This document shows positions 52,018-60,499 of a stretch of 64,000 bases of DNA, one piece after another. A model generated the notes under the pieces. The model was given only the letters and a program-made list of their open reading frames with translations. It was not told the origin of the DNA and searched no databases. The translations under genes and the position numbers were made by a program. The stretch's first letter is position 1. Each line of letters begins with the position of its first letter. This DNA is from F-183 sp964627455 (GTDB lineage Bacteria > Acidobacteriota > Terriglobia > Bryobacterales > Bryobacteraceae): positions 1 to 64,000 of the forward strand of contig CAZVKC010000002.1 in the NCBI GenBank assembly GCA_964627455.1, in the 5' to 3' direction.

Positions 52018-53301
52018 ATGACGCCGATTTGGGCATTCAGGTTATTCGGCTGCCTCGCCATATTCTATCTGGGTCTGGGACCTCTTTGTGCGGAATCTCT
52101 CATCGAAATTGTGAAGGCCGGCGATCCGGCCGCAGTACGCAAGGCGTTGAGCGGCAAGCCGGATATCAACGCCAGGCAGGCAGATCAGTCGACCGCTCTT
52201 GCGGTTGCGGTACACGACGGGAATGTCGCGGTCGCGGAGATGTTGCTTGCCGCGGGCGCGGATGTGAACTTAGCCGACGAAAATGGCGACACGCCGCTGA
52301 CGCTCGCCTGCCAGCAGGGACAAGTCGAGATCGCGAAATTGCTGCTGGCGAAGAAGGCGAACGTGAATCAGGTCCGCTGGAATGGCGAGACTCCGCTCAT
52401 GTCGGCCGTGAATTCCGGCAGTGTGCCGCTGGTCGATCTGTTGCTGGCCAACGGCGCGAATCCCAACGCCAAAGAAACTCGCGAGGGCCAGACCGCGCTG
52501 CATTGGGCCGCTGCTGAGGGACGTACGGAAATCGCGTCGCGCCTGCTCGCCAAGGGAGCCGACGTCAAAGCCGGATCCAATCGCGGAACCACCCCGTTGA
52601 TGCTGGCGGCCAAAGGTGGTCACAAGGAAACCGTGCGCGAATTGTTGCATGCCGGCGCGGATGCGAAGGCGAAACGGCAGGACGGCTGGGACGCTTTGAT
52701 GCTGGCCGTGAACCTCTCGCATGCCGATGTCGCGGGGATGTTGCTCGACGCCGGCGGGGACATCAAGGCGCAGGATGCGAAGAGCTATACGTTGCTGCAT
52801 CTGGCCGCAAAAGCCGGGTCCCCGGAACTGCTGAAGACGCTGGTTGCCAAGGGCGCCGCGGTGGACGCCACGCTCGACAAGCGCGCGGGTAACGCGCCAT
52901 TCATCGGATCCAATGTCGGCAAGACGCCGCTGCATATCGCATGCCAGGCAGGTAACATCACCGGCATTAAGGCGTTGCTTGAGGCAGGATCCGACGTGAA
53001 GGCGAAGACCACCGAGGGCGTATCCACGCTCTATCTTGCAGCGGCTTCCGGAAAGCTGGCCGCCGTGCGCGCGGTGGTCGAAGCCGGCGCCAATGTAAAT
53101 GAACAAGGTCCGCAGGGGCGCACAGCGATCCACCTCGCTTCGTTCCGCCCGTCGGAAGACATCATTCAATATCTGCTCGAACACGGGGCCGACCTGACGT
53201 TGAAAGACAGCCGCGGCACGACGGTTCGCGAGGCCGCCATCAAGAGCGGCAATAAGAAGACGCTCGCCACGCTCGAGCGAATCGAAGGAAAGAAACAGTA
53301 A
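52018..53301 (+). CDS. secreted ankyrin-repeat protein
   Basis: A 427-residue protein with signal peptide (MTPIWAFRLFGCLAIFYLGLGPLCA) and about eleven ankyrin repeats, for example GNVAVAEMLLAAGADVNLADENGDTPLTLACQQGQVEIAKLLLAKKANV and GRTEIASRLLAKGADVKAGSNRGTTPLMLAAKGGHKETVRELLHAGADAKAKR. It probably forms a periplasmic protein-binding solenoid. AAGG lies four bases before the ATG. It is followed after six bases by the esterase gene. Confidence 0.92.
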   Translation: MTPIWAFRLFGCLAIFYLGLGPLCAESLIEIVKAGDPAAVRKALSGKPDINARQADQSTALAVAVHDGNVAVAEMLLAAGADVNLADENGDTPLTLACQQGQVEIAKLLLAKKANVNQVRWNGETPLMSAVNSGSVPLVDLLLANGANPNAKETREGQTALHWAAAEGRTEIASRLLAKGADVKAGSNRGTTPLMLAAKGGHKETVRELLHAGADAKAKRQDGWDALMLAVNLSHADVAGMLLDAGGDIKAQDAKSYTLLHLAAKAGSPELLKTLVAKGAAVDATLDKRAGNAPFIGSNVGKTPLHIACQAGNITGIKALLEAGSDVKAKTTEGVSTLYLAAASGKLAAVRAVVEAGANVNEQGPQGRTAIHLASFRPSEDIIQYLLEHGADLTLKDSRGTTVREAAIKSGNKKTLATLERIEGKKQ

Positions 53302-53307
53302 ATTCTG

Positions 53308-54588
53308 ATGACACGCATTCTTCTGGCCGCTACGTTCGCGGCCTTTTCGATCTCTGCCCAGTCGCCTCTCGAAGCCACCATCGAGGCGGCGCGGGCGCAA
53401 TCGCCGGAACTGAAGACGTTGCTGGAACGCGATATTCCGGCCTTGCGGAACACCGCGCAGACGACTCCGCCCGTAGTGCGCGCCGGCGTTGTCACCTGGG
53501 GGCAGGATTTCGTCTTCGCGGCGGTGTCTCCGGATACCCCGTCGGTGGCGATTAACGAGGATGCACCGCGGTCGTTGTCCCGCGTTCCCGGAACCTCGGA
53601 TTTGTGGTTCCGGCTCGAGAAAATGCGGGCCGGCGTCACGTATTCTTACCAGTTCTTTGCTGCCGGCAAGGCCATGGGTCCGCGCGGCGACATCGCGGGA
53701 TACAACCCCGACTCGTATCCGAAGGCGGGCGTGCCGCAGGGCAAGCTGTCCGAGAAGTTCGTGATCAACAGCAAGATCTACGACGGCATGAAGGCCGACT
53801 ATTGGATCTACGCGGGTCCCGGTGTGGATCCCGCGAAGCCGTCGCCGCTGATGGTCTGGCAGGACGGGCAGGGTCTCATCAACCGGAACACCGGTATGCG
53901 TTTGCTGACCGTCAACGACAATCTGCTAGCACAGAAACTGATCCCACCTATGGTGCATGTTCTCATCGCGCCGGGCTTCTCGCCCGAAGGCAAAGCGATG
54001 CGCGCGATCGAATACGACACGGTGACGGATCGCTATGCCCGCTTCCTGATGGAAGAGGTGCTGCCGGAAGTCGAGAAGCACTACAAGCTGCGTCAGGACG
54101 GCTACTCGCGCGCCATCGGCGGATCCTCGTCCGGCGCCATCTGCTCGTTCAATGTCGCGTGGTTCCTGCCGCAGAAATTCTCGCGTGTGCATTCGACCGT
54201 TGGATCCTACACGAGCATCCAGTGGCGTCCGCAGGAACATCTCGAGGGCGGCAATGTGTATCCGTTCAAGGTCCGAAAAGAACCGAAGCGCAACATCCGC
54301 GTGTGGATGTCGGATGGCGCCGACGATCTCGAAAACCTCCACGGCAGCTGGCCGCTGCAGAACATCCAGATGGCGAACTCGCTGAAGATGATGGAGTACG
54401 ATTTCCATTTCCGCTTCGGCACGGCGGCGCACAATGGCGCGCAGGCAACGCTCGATCTGCCTGAATCGCTGACATGGCTCTGGCGCGGCTACGATCCGTC
54501 GAAGACCGAAGAGACCTACGTGATGGATCCCGCGGAAAAGACCAAGCCGTACTATCGCGTGAAAATCGCCAACCGGGACTCCTGGTAA
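53308..54588 (+). CDS. exported enterochelin-esterase-like/esterase D-type hydrolase
   Basis: A 426-residue protein with a signal peptide (MTRILLAATFAAFSISAQS). An N-terminal Ig/CBM-like domain (about 20-130) is followed by an esterase-D fold with ADYWIYAGPGVDPAKPSPLMVWQDGQG, the nucleophile in IGGSSSGAICSFN, SDGADDLENLHG (acid) and GTAAHNGAQ (His). It may cleave ester-linked glycans or siderophores; the neighbour alpha-L-fucosidase favours glycan. Its stop shares a base with that gene's ATG (TAATG). Confidence 0.88.
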   Translation: MTRILLAATFAAFSISAQSPLEATIEAARAQSPELKTLLERDIPALRNTAQTTPPVVRAGVVTWGQDFVFAAVSPDTPSVAINEDAPRSLSRVPGTSDLWFRLEKMRAGVTYSYQFFAAGKAMGPRGDIAGYNPDSYPKAGVPQGKLSEKFVINSKIYDGMKADYWIYAGPGVDPAKPSPLMVWQDGQGLINRNTGMRLLTVNDNLLAQKLIPPMVHVLIAPGFSPEGKAMRAIEYDTVTDRYARFLMEEVLPEVEKHYKLRQDGYSRAIGGSSSGAICSFNVAWFLPQKFSRVHSTVGSYTSIQWRPQEHLEGGNVYPFKVRKEPKRNIRVWMSDGADDLENLHGSWPLQNIQMANSLKMMEYDFHFRFGTAAHNGAQATLDLPESLTWLWRGYDPSKTEETYVMDPAEKTKPYYRVKIANRDSW

Positions 54589-55946
54589 TGAATCGCCGTC
54601 AATTCCTCGCATCATCTGCGGCTGCGGCTCTCGCGCTTCCTGCGGCGACGTCGCGGCCTATGCCCTCGGCCCGTCAACTCGCGTGGCACAAGCTTGAAAC
54701 CTACGCATTCCTGCACTTCACGCTGAACACGTTCACGAATAAGGAGTGGGGATACGGCGACGAGGATCCCCGCATCTTCAATCCCGCGCAGTTCGATGCG
54801 GACGCCATTGTCGAAGCGTTGAAGGCAGGCGGCATGCGCGCGGTGATCCTCACTTGCAAGCATCACGACGGCTTTTGTCTGTGGCCCACGAAAACCACGG
54901 AACACAACATCCGCGCAACCCCGTGGCGCGGCGGCAAGGGCGACGTCGTGCGCGAACTCTCGGAAGCCGCCCGCAAACAAGGGCTCGGTTTCGGCGTGTA
55001 TCTTTCGCCTTGGGATCGCAACAACGCGGCTTACGGATCGCCGAAGTATGTCGACATCTACCGCCAGCAGCTTCGGGAACTTCTCACCGAATACGGCACA
55101 ATCTTCGAGGTCTGGCACGACGGCGCGAATGGCGGCGACGGCTACTACGGCGGCGCGCGAGAGAAACGCTCGATCGACCGGCGGACCTACTACGATTGGC
55201 CCGGCACATGGGAACTGGTTCGCAAGCTGCAGCCCAACGCCGTGATCTTCAGCGACGTAGGGCCGGATCTCCGCTGGGTTGGCAACGAGAAAGGCATCGC
55301 CGGCGAAACCTGCTGGGCGACGTATTCGCCTCACGCACCGGATGGCAGCGGCAAACCGGGTCCTGGATTTGTTCTCGATAAGGAAGGGAATTCGGGACAC
55401 CGCGACGGCGCCTTCTGGATGCCGGCCGAGTGCGACGTGTCGATCCGCCCTGGCTGGTTCTGGCACGAGGATCAAAACAGCAAGGTCAAATCTCCCGCGC
55501 AACTCGTGGACCTGCACTTCAAGTCCGTTGGGCGCGGTGCGAGCTTCCTGCTCAACATCCCGCCGGACCGCCGCGGCCTGCTGCATGAGAACGACATCGC
55601 ATCGCTCAAAGAGTATGGCCGCATCATTCGCCAGACCTTCGCGAGGAATCACGCCGGCAAGGTGCGTGCCAGGGATCTGACAGTCGAGATCCGGCCGCAA
55701 CCGTTCGACGTCGTGCGGATCCGCGAGGACATCGCGAAAGGCGGCCAGCGAGTGGATTCGTTCGCGCTGGATGCGTGGGAATCCGGCGCCTGGAAGGAAA
55801 TCCATGCGGGCACGAGCATTGGTTCCTGCCGGCTGATCCGCTTCGACGCGCCGGTGCGGACCTCAAAGCTCCGCCTGCGTCCGATCGCGGCCAGCGGGGA
55901 ACCCGCCCTGATCACGGAACTCGGCGCCTACAAGCTCGCAAACTGA
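54588..55946 (+). CDS. Tat-exported alpha-L-fucosidase (GH29)
   Basis: A 452-residue glycoside hydrolase of family 29. A twin-arginine start (MNRRQFLASSAAAALALP) is followed by the GH29 catalytic domain: WHKLETYAFLHFTLNTFTNKEWGYG, AVILTCKHHDGFCLWPTKTTEHNIR and FEVWHDGANGGDGYYGG, in which Asp178 (WHDG) is the presumed nucleophile. It removes alpha-linked fucose from glycans outside the cytoplasm. It is coupled to the preceding esterase by TAATG. A C-terminal discoidin-like segment (about 350-450) may bind carbohydrate. Confidence 0.92.
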   Translation: MNRRQFLASSAAAALALPAATSRPMPSARQLAWHKLETYAFLHFTLNTFTNKEWGYGDEDPRIFNPAQFDADAIVEALKAGGMRAVILTCKHHDGFCLWPTKTTEHNIRATPWRGGKGDVVRELSEAARKQGLGFGVYLSPWDRNNAAYGSPKYVDIYRQQLRELLTEYGTIFEVWHDGANGGDGYYGGAREKRSIDRRTYYDWPGTWELVRKLQPNAVIFSDVGPDLRWVGNEKGIAGETCWATYSPHAPDGSGKPGPGFVLDKEGNSGHRDGAFWMPAECDVSIRPGWFWHEDQNSKVKSPAQLVDLHFKSVGRGASFLLNIPPDRRGLLHENDIASLKEYGRIIRQTFARNHAGKVRARDLTVEIRPQPFDVVRIREDIAKGGQRVDSFALDAWESGAWKEIHAGTSIGSCRLIRFDAPVRTSKLRLRPIAASGEPALITELGAYKLAN

Positions 55947-55952
55947 AACGGC

Positions 55953-57773
55953 CTACTTCGCGTCGCGCGCGCAGCGAAAGCCAATATCATTGCGGCGCGT
56001 GCGGGCGGGGGCGGTCGCGTGGTCCCACACCAGTTCTTCGAAGCCCGTTGAATCCACGCTGTGCATGTAAGACCCGCCTCGGATCTGGTAAGCCGGTTCC
56101 TTAGGATCCAGAGGAGGGTTGAACAGGTGCTGGATGCGCAGTACGTCTTCGGGCATGAGTGGCGCTGGTTGATTCACCCATTCCCAGACGTTACCCACCA
56201 TATTCAACACGCCGTATGGGCTGGCTCCGTCGCCCCGTGCGTTGACGCGCGCCAGGTATCCGGTGTTGCCGACGTTTGCCCGCTCGAGCAAAGGTTCGTT
56301 GCCCCAGGGGAACTTGCGGCCATCCTCGCCTCGAGCCGCTTTTTCCCATTCCGCGGCCGTCGGCAACCGCTTGCCTGCCCATTTCGCAAACGCCTGTGCG
56401 TCGTCGAATGAAACGTTGACGACCGGCAGTTGCGCATCAAGCGAGGGCAACTCCACGGGATACTGGCGGCGGCTTGCCTTGCAGAATGCGAGGTAATCGC
56501 CGTTGGACACTTCCGTTTGATCGATCTCGAATGCCGGGACATTCACGACTTCACGGTCGCGGCCCAGCAAGGCGGGACCAGCCGGAATGCGCTTCATCAA
56601 AACGCTGGAGCCCGTCGCCGCCGGCGAAGCGACATTCGTTCTGCTTGCGCCGAGGCTTGGCCAGAGAAACCAGCCTCCCGCGGCGACTCCGGCCAACAAC
56701 GTGACTCCCCCGAACAACATCGCCGGAAACAGCCACTTGGACTTGGTTTTCGCTCCGGTGGCGGTTGAGGGAAGGGGGAGTGCGGGCGGCGGAGGTGGTC
56801 CACGCCGCTCGACCGCCTGATGTTTCATCGTCAACGATGGGATCATGGCGGGCGTCTGAATACTCTGAAATACCTTGGGACCCTCAGACGGGACCGGGGG
56901 CGGCATCGACATCGCCTGCAACATCGCAGCAGTGTTGCCAAGGGGATCCGGCGCCTCGCGTTCGCCAAACTGAGCGAGAAACTGCTCGATCCAATCGAAG
57001 GACGGGGGACGCCTGGAGGGATCCTTTTGAATGCATGCGGCAACCAGATCGTACAAGCCGCGATTCTGCAGGCGGCGCTGGTTGAGCGGCTCCAGATTCG
57101 GCTCGCGATACACAATCGCGTTGTACAGATCCTCGTGGCCCGACATCCGGTATGGATAGTTTCGGGTCAGCAGATGGAACAGCAACACGCCAAACGAATA
57201 AATGTCACTATGCTTGTCGGCCTGCTCGCCCCTCACTTGCTCAGGGGCCATGTACAGTGGCGTACCCGCGATGTCGCCTTCGGTTGGCAGCTTCGATTCG
57301 GCCAGGCGCGCGATCCCGAAGTCGAATAACTTCACCGTACCGTCCTGGCTGACGATGATGTTCTCCGGCTTGAGGTCGCGATGGACGATTCCGAACTGAT
57401 GCAGGAATGCCAGTCCGTGCGCTACCTGCCAGGCGACATTCAAAGCATCGGATTCGTTGCTGTAGGCGCCGCGGTCGATCAGGGCCCGCAGTGTGTCCCC
57501 CTGCGGAATCTCCATCACCAACGCATAGTGGCCGCCGATCTCACCCGCTTCGAGAGTGCGGATCAGATTGGGGTGCACCGCCTGGCAGGCGACGCGTGCT
57601 TCCACCAGAAAACGCTGGCGAAACATGGCCGGCTGGCCGAAAGGTTCCATGATCTTGACCAGAACCTGCCGCTGCGTATTCAGGTCTACCGCGAAGTACA
57701 CTTCGCCGTAGTTGCCTCCCAGCCGCTGCTGGCAGTCATAGGATCCGAGCCGAAAAGGTACCAGCCGCTCCAA
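55953..57773 (-). CDS. membrane Ser/Thr protein kinase with C-terminal sulfatase-modifying-factor-like domain
   Basis: A 606-residue protein. The cytoplasmic kinase domain (about 8-270) has the glycine loop LGGNYGEVYF, Lys40, HRDLKPEN (131-138), DFG (151-153) and TPLYMAPEQV. A Pro-rich linker and one transmembrane helix (about 347-371) follow, then an FGE/SUMF1-like domain (about 390-606: EIDQTEVSNGDYLAF, RLPTAAEWEKAARG, FPWGNEP, NMVGNVWEWV, YQIRGGSYMH, IGFRCA). The first catalytic Cys of true formylglycine-generating enzymes is not found before GFRCA, so an FGly-forming role is doubtful. The TTG start at 57773 gives the complete glycine loop; longer frames run into the regulator gene. It is the third gene of the histidine-kinase operon. 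Confidence 0.85.
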   Translation of the reverse strand: MERLVPFRLGSYDCQQRLGGNYGEVYFAVDLNTQRQVLVKIMEPFGQPAMFRQRFLVEARVACQAVHPNLIRTLEAGEIGGHYALVMEIPQGDTLRALIDRGAYSNESDALNVAWQVAHGLAFLHQFGIVHRDLKPENIIVSQDGTVKLFDFGIARLAESKLPTEGDIAGTPLYMAPEQVRGEQADKHSDIYSFGVLLFHLLTRNYPYRMSGHEDLYNAIVYREPNLEPLNQRRLQNRGLYDLVAACIQKDPSRRPPSFDWIEQFLAQFGEREAPDPLGNTAAMLQAMSMPPPVPSEGPKVFQSIQTPAMIPSLTMKHQAVERRGPPPPPALPLPSTATGAKTKSKWLFPAMLFGGVTLLAGVAAGGWFLWPSLGASRTNVASPAATGSSVLMKRIPAGPALLGRDREVVNVPAFEIDQTEVSNGDYLAFCKASRRQYPVELPSLDAQLPVVNVSFDDAQAFAKWAGKRLPTAAEWEKAARGEDGRKFPWGNEPLLERANVGNTGYLARVNARGDGASPYGVLNMVGNVWEWVNQPAPLMPEDVLRIQHLFNPPLDPKEPAYQIRGGSYMHSVDSTGFEELVWDHATAPARTRRNDIGFRCARDAK

Positions 57774-57790
57774 GGTACTACCAGTGTAAA

Positions 57791-58564
57791 TCAGCGCCTC
57801 GTCAGGGCCTCTTCGAGTGTTTGCCTGCGATACCGGCTGACTTTTACCTGAGCGCCAGTCTCGAGGACAGCCATCGCCTCCCCGTGGGACTCGATGCGCA
57901 ACTCGCGAACCCGGTCCAGGTTGATCGCCGCCGAACGGTGGACCCGTAAGAATCTCGACGGATCGAGGCTCGAGATGAGTTCCTGCATGGTCTGCCGGAT
58001 CAGGTGGGTCTTCGGGCCGACGTGTAGAACCACGTAGTTGTCGGCCGACTCGATCCAATCCAAGTCCCGTGCCGGAACGATCGAAATGCGGTTGCCCGAT
58101 CGAATGACGATTCGCTCGAGCGGCCCGCCATTGGCGGTTGCAGGCTGGTGCTGTAGAACGCCGCTTAATCGCCTGCCCACGGCGCTCCACTCGAGTGTTT
58201 CGAGGTGTTCCTTTGCACGCGCCAGCACCTGATAGAAGCGCGCGTCTTCGAAGGGTTTGAGAAGGTAGTCGAGCGCTTCGGCGCGAAAGGCTTCGACCGC
58301 GTACTCGTCGTAGGCGGTCACAAAAATGATGGCAGGCGCCGTATCACCGGCGGCCTCGAGGACTTCGAAGCCGCTGAGGCCGGGCATACGGATATCGAGA
58401 AACAGCAGATCGGCGCCCTGTTTGGAAATGGCTTCGAGGGCCTCTGCTCCGTTGCGTGCTTCGCAAACCACATGGACCTGCGGATCGGCGGAGAGGAGCG
58501 TCCGAATCGTCTGGCGGGCCAGCGGTTCGTCATCGGCGATTACTGTGCGAATCGTCTTCACCAT
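57791..58564 (-). CDS. LytTR-type response regulator
   Basis: A 257-residue regulator: a receiver domain (about 4-120; acidic pair DD at 11-12, phosphoacceptor Asp57 in LFLDIRMPGLSG, Lys in YLLKPFED) and a LytTR DNA-binding domain (about 150-250; WIESADNYVVLHV, FLRVHRSAAINLDRVREL). It is the partner of the adjacent LytS-type kinase. Its ATG overlaps the kinase stop by seven bases. It lies 17 bases before the kinase/sulfatase-factor-like gene, which it may regulate. Confidence 0.93.
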   Translation of the reverse strand: MVKTIRTVIADDEPLARQTIRTLLSADPQVHVVCEARNGAEALEAISKQGADLLFLDIRMPGLSGFEVLEAAGDTAPAIIFVTAYDEYAVEAFRAEALDYLLKPFEDARFYQVLARAKEHLETLEWSAVGRRLSGVLQHQPATANGGPLERIVIRSGNRISIVPARDLDWIESADNYVVLHVGPKTHLIRQTMQELISSLDPSRFLRVHRSAAINLDRVRELRIESHGEAMAVLETGAQVKVSRYRRQTLEEALTRR

Positions 58565-59577
58565 GGAATCTCAATCCGGACGCAGACGCGACCCGCTCCG
58601 TCGTTGTGGATCGCGAAGCTCTGCCGTCCTCCGTAAGCCTGTGCGAGACGCTGCCGGGTATTGCGGATCCCGACGCCCTCGCTAAAAGCTGGACGTAGAG
58701 CGCCGGTATTTGTCACCTCGAGAACAAGCTTTTCGTTAGCGTGATGGGCTTGGATCCGGATGGAGCCGCCGTCGGGGAGATGGGCTATGCCATGGTCGAT
58801 GGCGTTTTCGACCAGAGGCTGCAGTAGGAGTGTTGGAATCGTGACGGGCAAGGTCGCGGGTTCCACCGCGAACTCCGCCGTGAGACGGTCCGGGAACCGG
58901 ACTTTCTGGATCTCCAGGTAGAGCCGGACGAGTTCCATCTCGCGGGCCACCGTGGTTCGGGAGCCTCCCTCGGTCAAGGTTTCACGCATCAAGTCACCCA
59001 GTCTTGCGATCATCGAGACCGCCTCGCTGCCGCGGTTGGCCCGAATGAGCGACGCGATCGAGTGGAGGGTATTGAAAAAGAAGTGAGGTCTCAGCTGGGC
59101 GTGCAAGGCCTCGAGCCGGGCCTCTGCGAGCTGTTTTTGCAGGCGGGCTGCCGCGACGCGCGCATCCACTACGTACGTGAGCGCCGCGATGGCCGCGTAC
59201 AGCGGGGCCGACCAGACTACGGAGACCGGCAGCAGGATCAGGAACATGCGAAGGTACGGCGTTTTCGGTTCACTCATCATTGGGGCCGCAGCCCACCCGA
59301 GCGTCGCGGCCGTCGCCAGCGCCAGTGTCGCCAATGCGTGCCAGATCAGAACGAACCGTGTTCCTCGTGCCCGTGCATCGATCCGTCGAGCCAGCCAGAC
59401 GGCGGCGGGCGTGAGGGGAGCCCAAACGATCCATCGGGGGAGCGATCGAACAAACATCTCCCACAGCGAGACCTCTTTGCCCCCGCCCGCAGCGTCAAAG
59501 TACCACTGCAGGCTGAACAGAAAGGCGGGAATGAGCCAGAGGACGATCAGCCCAAGGCCAAGTTTCACGATGCGCAA
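58558..59577 (-). CDS. LytS-family sensor histidine kinase
   Basis: A 339-residue sensor. About four to five transmembrane helices lie in the first 140 residues (IVLWLIPAFLFSL, WIVWAPLTPAAVWL, LIWHALATLALATAATLGWAAA, MFLILLPVSVVWSAPLYAAIAALTYV). Then comes the His-kinase domain with phosphoacceptor His165 in QLRPHFFFNTLHSI and the N-box LLQPLVENAIDHG, followed by the glycine-rich GVGIRNTRQRL. This is the His_kinase/HATPase_c type of the LytS/AlgZ group. It starts with TTG at 59577; a GTG nine bases on is an alternative. The gene precedes the LytTR regulator with a 7-base overlap. Confidence 0.92.
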   Translation of the reverse strand: MRIVKLGLGLIVLWLIPAFLFSLQWYFDAAGGGKEVSLWEMFVRSLPRWIVWAPLTPAAVWLARRIDARARGTRFVLIWHALATLALATAATLGWAAAPMMSEPKTPYLRMFLILLPVSVVWSAPLYAAIAALTYVVDARVAAARLQKQLAEARLEALHAQLRPHFFFNTLHSIASLIRANRGSEAVSMIARLGDLMRETLTEGGSRTTVAREMELVRLYLEIQKVRFPDRLTAEFAVEPATLPVTIPTLLLQPLVENAIDHGIAHLPDGGSIRIQAHHANEKLVLEVTNTGALRPAFSEGVGIRNTRQRLAQAYGGRQSFAIHNDGAGRVCVRIEIPW

Positions 59578-59664
59578 GGTTCGAATACCGCTTCGATTCT
59601 AGCGGATCCGCCGGCGGGTTCAGTCCTGTTGGTCCCGCCGGAACCACCGTTCGCCACAAAGCGC

Positions 59665-60150
59665 TCAGATGATCTGACGGTAGCTGCTGCCGAAGTAGAG
59701 CAGGGGGGCGCCATCATGCGCCTCCTCGCTGACCACTTCTGCCAGGAAAATGACGTGGTCCCCGGCCTCGATTTTGCGCTCCACACGGCACTCCATCCAT
59801 CCAATGGTGTGGCGCAGGATCGGGACTCCCAGAAGGGGGCCGGAAACCCACTCGACGCCCTGGAAGCGGCCTTCCGGCAGGACGGCGAACCGGTTGGAAA
59901 TCTCCTGCTGGCCGGAGGACAGGAAGTTCAGGCCGTAGGATTCCGTGGCCTGAAACAGCGGCAGCACAGACGAGCCCAGGTCGATGCAGATGAGCACCAG
60001 CGGCGGCTCCGCCGACACGGAAGTAAAGGAATTCACGGTGAGCCCGTGGGGTTGTCCGGAGCCGTCGAGGACTGTGGCAACGGCTACGCCCGTTGCAAAC
60101 CGCGAGCAGGCTTTGCGAAAGGAATCGCGCGAAATAGGCGTTCTTGACAA
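59665..60150 (-). CDS. flavin reductase-like FMN-binding protein
   Basis: A 161-residue protein of the flavin reductase/FMN-binding family (HpaC/RutF-like): FRKACSRFATGVAVATV, HGLTVNSFTSVSAEPPLVLICI, ATESYGLNFLSSGQQEISNRFA, and AGDHVIFLAEVV. It supplies reduced FMN to a monooxygenase or acts on an unknown substrate; no partner monooxygenase is next to it. It starts with TTG at 60150, which lies inside the -35 box of the divergent HU promoter. Confidence 0.85.
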   Translation of the reverse strand: MSRTPISRDSFRKACSRFATGVAVATVLDGSGQPHGLTVNSFTSVSAEPPLVLICIDLGSSVLPLFQATESYGLNFLSSGQQEISNRFAVLPEGRFQGVEWVSGPLLGVPILRHTIGWMECRVERKIEAGDHVIFLAEVVSEEAHDGAPLLYFGSSYRQII

Positions 60151-60173
60151 GGCTTTAAATCCAATCTTATCAT
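60144..60173 (+). promoter_or_regulatory. sigma-70 type promoter for the HU gene
   Basis: TTGACA at 60144-60149 matches the -35 consensus exactly, and TATCAT at 60168-60173 is a five-of-six match to the -10 box with an 18-base spacer (TTATCA one base earlier gives 17). It lies 57 bases before the HU start codon. This is the clearest promoter I found in the window. Confidence 0.7.
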
Positions 60174-60229
60174 TGGGTTTGGACTAGCCAGCAGAGTTTT
60201 TTCCTGGCCTCTGTCCGTGGAGGACCGTT

Positions 60230-60499
60230 TTGATCAAGCTCGACATCATCAACGAAGTAGTGAATCGCACCGGCATCACCAAGACGAAGGCCGAAATGGC
60301 CGTGGAAACGGTGTTCGAAAGCATGAAGCGTGCGCTAGCCCAAGGCGAGCGTATTGAGTTGCGAGGCTTCGGTATTTTCAACGTTCGTCCGCGCAAGACC
60401 GGAATTGGGCGCAATCCGAGAACAGGCGCCGAAGTAGCCATCCCGCCTGGAAAAGCCGTTCGCTTCAAACCCGGTAAGGAACTGCAAGCGCTGCAATAA
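60230..60499 (+). CDS. HU/IHF-family DNA-binding protein
   Basis: An 89-residue nucleoid protein. It has the family start MIKLDIINEVVNRTGITKTKAEMAVETVFESMKRALAQGERIELRGFGIFNVRPRKTG and the DNA-contacting RNPRTGAEVAIPPGKAVRFKPGKEL. The start is TTG, supported by GGAGG seven bases upstream. The length is normal. It is probably expressed from the promoter at 60144-60173. The M50 protease ATG follows its stop without gap. Confidence 0.94.
   Translation: MIKLDIINEVVNRTGITKTKAEMAVETVFESMKRALAQGERIELRGFGIFNVRPRKTGIGRNPRTGAEVAIPPGKAVRFKPGKELQALQ

Noticed and set aside
57774..58190. N-terminal extension of the Ser/Thr kinase to 58190
   Set aside because: The extension runs antisense-free but out of frame through the LytTR regulator gene and is Arg/Pro-rich; the glycine loop begins right after the TTG at 57773.
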